Assembly: GCA_031258265.1 (NCBI GenBank)
Contig: JAIRNB010000127.1
Coordinates: 1-5,563, forward strand
Origin: Treponema sp.
GTDB lineage: Bacteria; Spirochaetota; Spirochaetia; Treponematales; Breznakiellaceae
Direction: 5' to 3'
Length of the DNA stretch: 5,563 bases
The notes under the pieces were generated by a model. It was not told the DNA's origin. It worked only from the letters and a program-made list of their open reading frames with translations, and did no database searches. This document shows, piece by piece, positions 3,756 to 5,563 of this stretch. The translations under genes and the position numbers were made by a program. The number at the start of each line of letters is the position of its first letter. Positions within the stretch are counted from its first letter, which is position 1.

Positions 3756-5525
3756 TTAAAAAAGCCCCTTTATGTTGCCTTCCGCGTCTATATCCACGTC
3801 CATGAAGGCGGGGCGGGAGGGGAGGCCGGGCATGGTGGTGATGTCGCCGCAAAGGGGGTATACAAAACCGGCTCCGGCGGCGAGGCGGACATCCCGGACG
3901 GGAAGCCGCCAGCCTTTGGGGGCCCCTTTAAGGCGGGGATCGTGGGAGAGGGAGTATTGGGTTTTGGCCATGCAGACAGGCAGGCTGCCGTGGCCCTGGT
4001 CCTCCAGGGTATCGAGCCGTTCCCGGACTCCTTCGGCGTAGTCTACTCCTTCGGCGCCGTAGATTTCCCGGGCGATGATCTCAATTTTTTGGTTTAGGGG
4101 GGCTTCGCTGGGGTAGAGGGGGCGGAAACCGGCGGACCGGGCGGCGGGGTCTTTTCCGGCTTGTTCTACGACCCGCTCCACGGCGTGGGCGAGTTCGGCG
4201 GCCCCTTCGCCGCCCAGTTCCCAATGGCGGGTGACGGCGGCATCCTGGGCCCCCGCGGCCAGGGATTCTTCGCGGATAAGGTCCCATTCGGCCTGGGTGT
4301 CGGCGGGGAAGGCATTGATAGCTACGATAGCCGGGATGCCGAAACGGCGGATGATGCCGATGTGGGCGCGGAGGTTAGCAAGGCCGGCCCGGAGGAGTTC
4401 CAGGTTTTCCTCGCGGTAGGCGGCGGGGAGGGCTTTGCCGGGGATGACGGAGGGGCCGCCGCCATGGGATTTGAGGGCCCGCACGGTGGCCACCAGGACA
4501 ACGGCATCGGGGGCCATGCCGGAACTGCGGCATTTGATGTTAAAAAATTTTTCCATGCCCATGTCGGAACCAAAGCCGCTTTCCGTGACGAGGTATTCGG
4601 CGTATTGGGCGGCGATAAGGTCGGCCACAATAGAAGAATTACCGTGGGCGATGTTGGCGAAGGGGCCGGTGTGGACGAAGGCGCTTTGGCCTTCCAGGGT
4701 TTGCAGGAGGTTTGGGTTAAGGGCATCCTTGAGGAGGACGGTCATGGCCCCGGCTGCGCCAAAGTCCCCGGCGCTGAGGGGGCGGCCCTGGTTGTCGGAG
4801 GCGACGATCATCCGGCCCAGGCGGGCGCGGAGATCGGAAAGGTCCCGGGCCAGGGCGAGGATGGCCATGACTTCACTGGCGACGGCAATATCGAAGCGGG
4901 TCTGGCGCAGGGGGCCGTCTCCCTTTCCCCCAAGGCCGGTGAGGACGCCGCGCAGGGCGCGGTCGTTCATGTCCAGTACCCGGCCAATGCTTACGGCGTA
5001 GGGGTCTACGTTGAGGCGGCGGAGGCCGATCTTTTCAAGGTAGGCGGCGGACCAGCGGGACTCATGGTAGATACGGGCATCGACGGCGGCGGCGCAGAGG
5101 TTGTGGGCGGCGGCCACGGCATGGATGTCGCCGGTAAGGTGGAGGTTAAAATCTTCCATGGGGACTACCTGGCTGTAGCCGCCGCCGGCGGCTCCGCCTT
5201 TGATGCCGAAGGTGGGGCCCATGGAGGGCTGGCGCAGGGCGGCGACGGCTTTGCGGCCCAGGCAGCCGAGGCCCTGAACAAGGCCCACGGTGGTGGTGGT
5301 TTTACCTTCCCCCAGGGGGGTGGGACTGATGGCGGTAACGTTGATGTATTTTGCGCGGCCCTGGGGGGAGGCCAGCCTCCAGTCAATTTTGGCTTTGCGC
5401 TTTCCGTAGAGTTCCGCCCGCTCAAGGGGAATACCGAGTTCCGTGATAATCTGATCGATGGGTTTTAGTTCGGCCCCCTGGGCGATTTCGATGTCGCTGG
5501 GGACCGGGCTTTTTTTTGCTGTCAT
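3756..5525 (-). CDS. fhs: Formate--tetrahydrofolate ligase (10-formyl-THF synthetase)
   Basis: This 589-residue cytoplasmic enzyme joins formate to tetrahydrofolate with ATP, giving 10-formyl-THF, ADP and phosphate. It feeds purine and serine/glycine metabolism and is the formate-fixing step of the Wood-Ljungdahl methyl branch in acetogens. Visible motifs are the start VPSDIEIAQ (8-16), the P-loop TPLGEGKTTTT (69-79, K75), LRQPSMGPTFG (97-107), the signature GIKGGAAGGGY (107-117), FANIAHGNSS (289-298), the second signature VATVRALKSHGG (345-356) and the ending TTMPGLPSRPA. Bacterial enzymes are usually about 555-560 residues. The extra length lies in a short N-terminal extension, about 151-172 and about 357-370. 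The internal wording resembles the C-terminal domain of eukaryotic C1-THF synthase more than the Moorella enzyme. The ATG is fixed by the conserved N-terminus although no Shine-Dalgarno is visible. No other folate gene is adjacent, so acetogenesis is not shown. Confidence 0.97.
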   Translation of the reverse strand: MTAKKSPVPSDIEIAQGAELKPIDQIITELGIPLERAELYGKRKAKIDWRLASPQGRAKYINVTAISPTPLGEGKTTTTVGLVQGLGCLGRKAVAALRQPSMGPTFGIKGGAAGGGYSQVVPMEDFNLHLTGDIHAVAAAHNLCAAAVDARIYHESRWSAAYLEKIGLRRLNVDPYAVSIGRVLDMNDRALRGVLTGLGGKGDGPLRQTRFDIAVASEVMAILALARDLSDLRARLGRMIVASDNQGRPLSAGDFGAAGAMTVLLKDALNPNLLQTLEGQSAFVHTGPFANIAHGNSSIVADLIAAQYAEYLVTESGFGSDMGMEKFFNIKCRSSGMAPDAVVLVATVRALKSHGGGPSVIPGKALPAAYREENLELLRAGLANLRAHIGIIRRFGIPAIVAINAFPADTQAEWDLIREESLAAGAQDAAVTRHWELGGEGAAELAHAVERVVEQAGKDPAARSAGFRPLYPSEAPLNQKIEIIAREIYGAEGVDYAEGVRERLDTLEDQGHGSLPVCMAKTQYSLSHDPRLKGAPKGWRLPVRDVRLAAGAGFVYPLCGDITTMPGLPSRPAFMDVDIDAEGNIKGLF

Positions 5526-5531
5526 GGGAAC

Positions 5532-5560
5532 AGTATAAAACTACCCGGGGGGATATTTAA
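5532..5560 (-). promoter_or_regulatory. Candidate fhs promoter giving a leaderless start
   Basis: The minus strand carries TATACT at 5532-5537 (5/6 of TATAAT) and, 17 nt upstream, TTAAAT at 5555-5560 (3/6 of TTGACA). Only six bases, GTTCCC, separate the -10 box from the fhs ATG, so transcription would begin at or next to the start codon. The absence of any Shine-Dalgarno sequence fits this. Confidence 0.4.
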
Positions 5561-5563
5561 GGG

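Noticed and set aside
3606..4097. 163-residue open frame on the plus strand overlapping the pfk end
   Set aside because: It overlaps pfk, runs through the 16-bp repeats and then antisense to fhs; it has no family motif.
4161..5468. 435-residue open frame on the plus strand
   Set aside because: It lies entirely antisense to fhs, is Gly-rich with low-complexity runs, and arises from GC-rich third codon positions of the real gene, whose motifs are unmistakable.

Overview
The window holds four complete protein-coding genes and three intergenic regions that are unusually rich in palindromes and repeats. The first two genes are on the minus strand and encode the two permease subunits of a carbohydrate-type ABC importer, in the order LplB-like (1099-2052) then LplC-like (21-920). 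Next, on the plus strand, comes a 366-residue phosphofructokinase of the mixed-substrate group III type (2528-3628). Last, on the minus strand and convergent with it, is a 589-residue formate--tetrahydrofolate ligase, Fhs (3756-5525). No RNA gene, insertion sequence or CRISPR array was recognised.

The organism is a bacterium of moderate to high GC content, with GC-rich coding DNA (especially fhs) and AT-rich promoter zones. Lpl-type permease pairs, a group III PFK, Fhs and many intergenic hairpins would suit a fermentative or acetogenic anaerobe. A Treponema-like spirochaete, such as those of termite guts, is my best guess. It rests on family-level impression, not on a search, and a clostridial relative is not excluded.

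Region by region: 1-20 is the tail after the LplC-like gene. Between the permeases, 921-1098 holds a perfect 13-14 bp hairpin, a second AT-rich hairpin and a predicted three-way-junction fold. Between the divergent LplB-like and pfk genes, 2053-2527 has no convincing gene. It contains a candidate promoter for the transporter, then about 190 bases of nested GC-rich palindromes ending in a T-tract hairpin, then the pfk start signals. Between the convergent pfk and fhs genes, 3629-3755 holds an in-frame remnant of a second phosphofructokinase N-terminus, three tandem 16-bp units, and a UUCG-loop hairpin that probably terminates fhs.

Functionally the window joins sugar uptake, the committed step of glycolysis, and entry of formate into the folate one-carbon pool. 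The genes face different directions, so this looks like ordinary chromosomal neighbourhood rather than one regulated system. The best lead for something unusual is the pfk remnant directly after the pfk stop codon. Next are the hairpin family shared by two intergenic regions, the structured pfk upstream region and the apparently leaderless fhs start.
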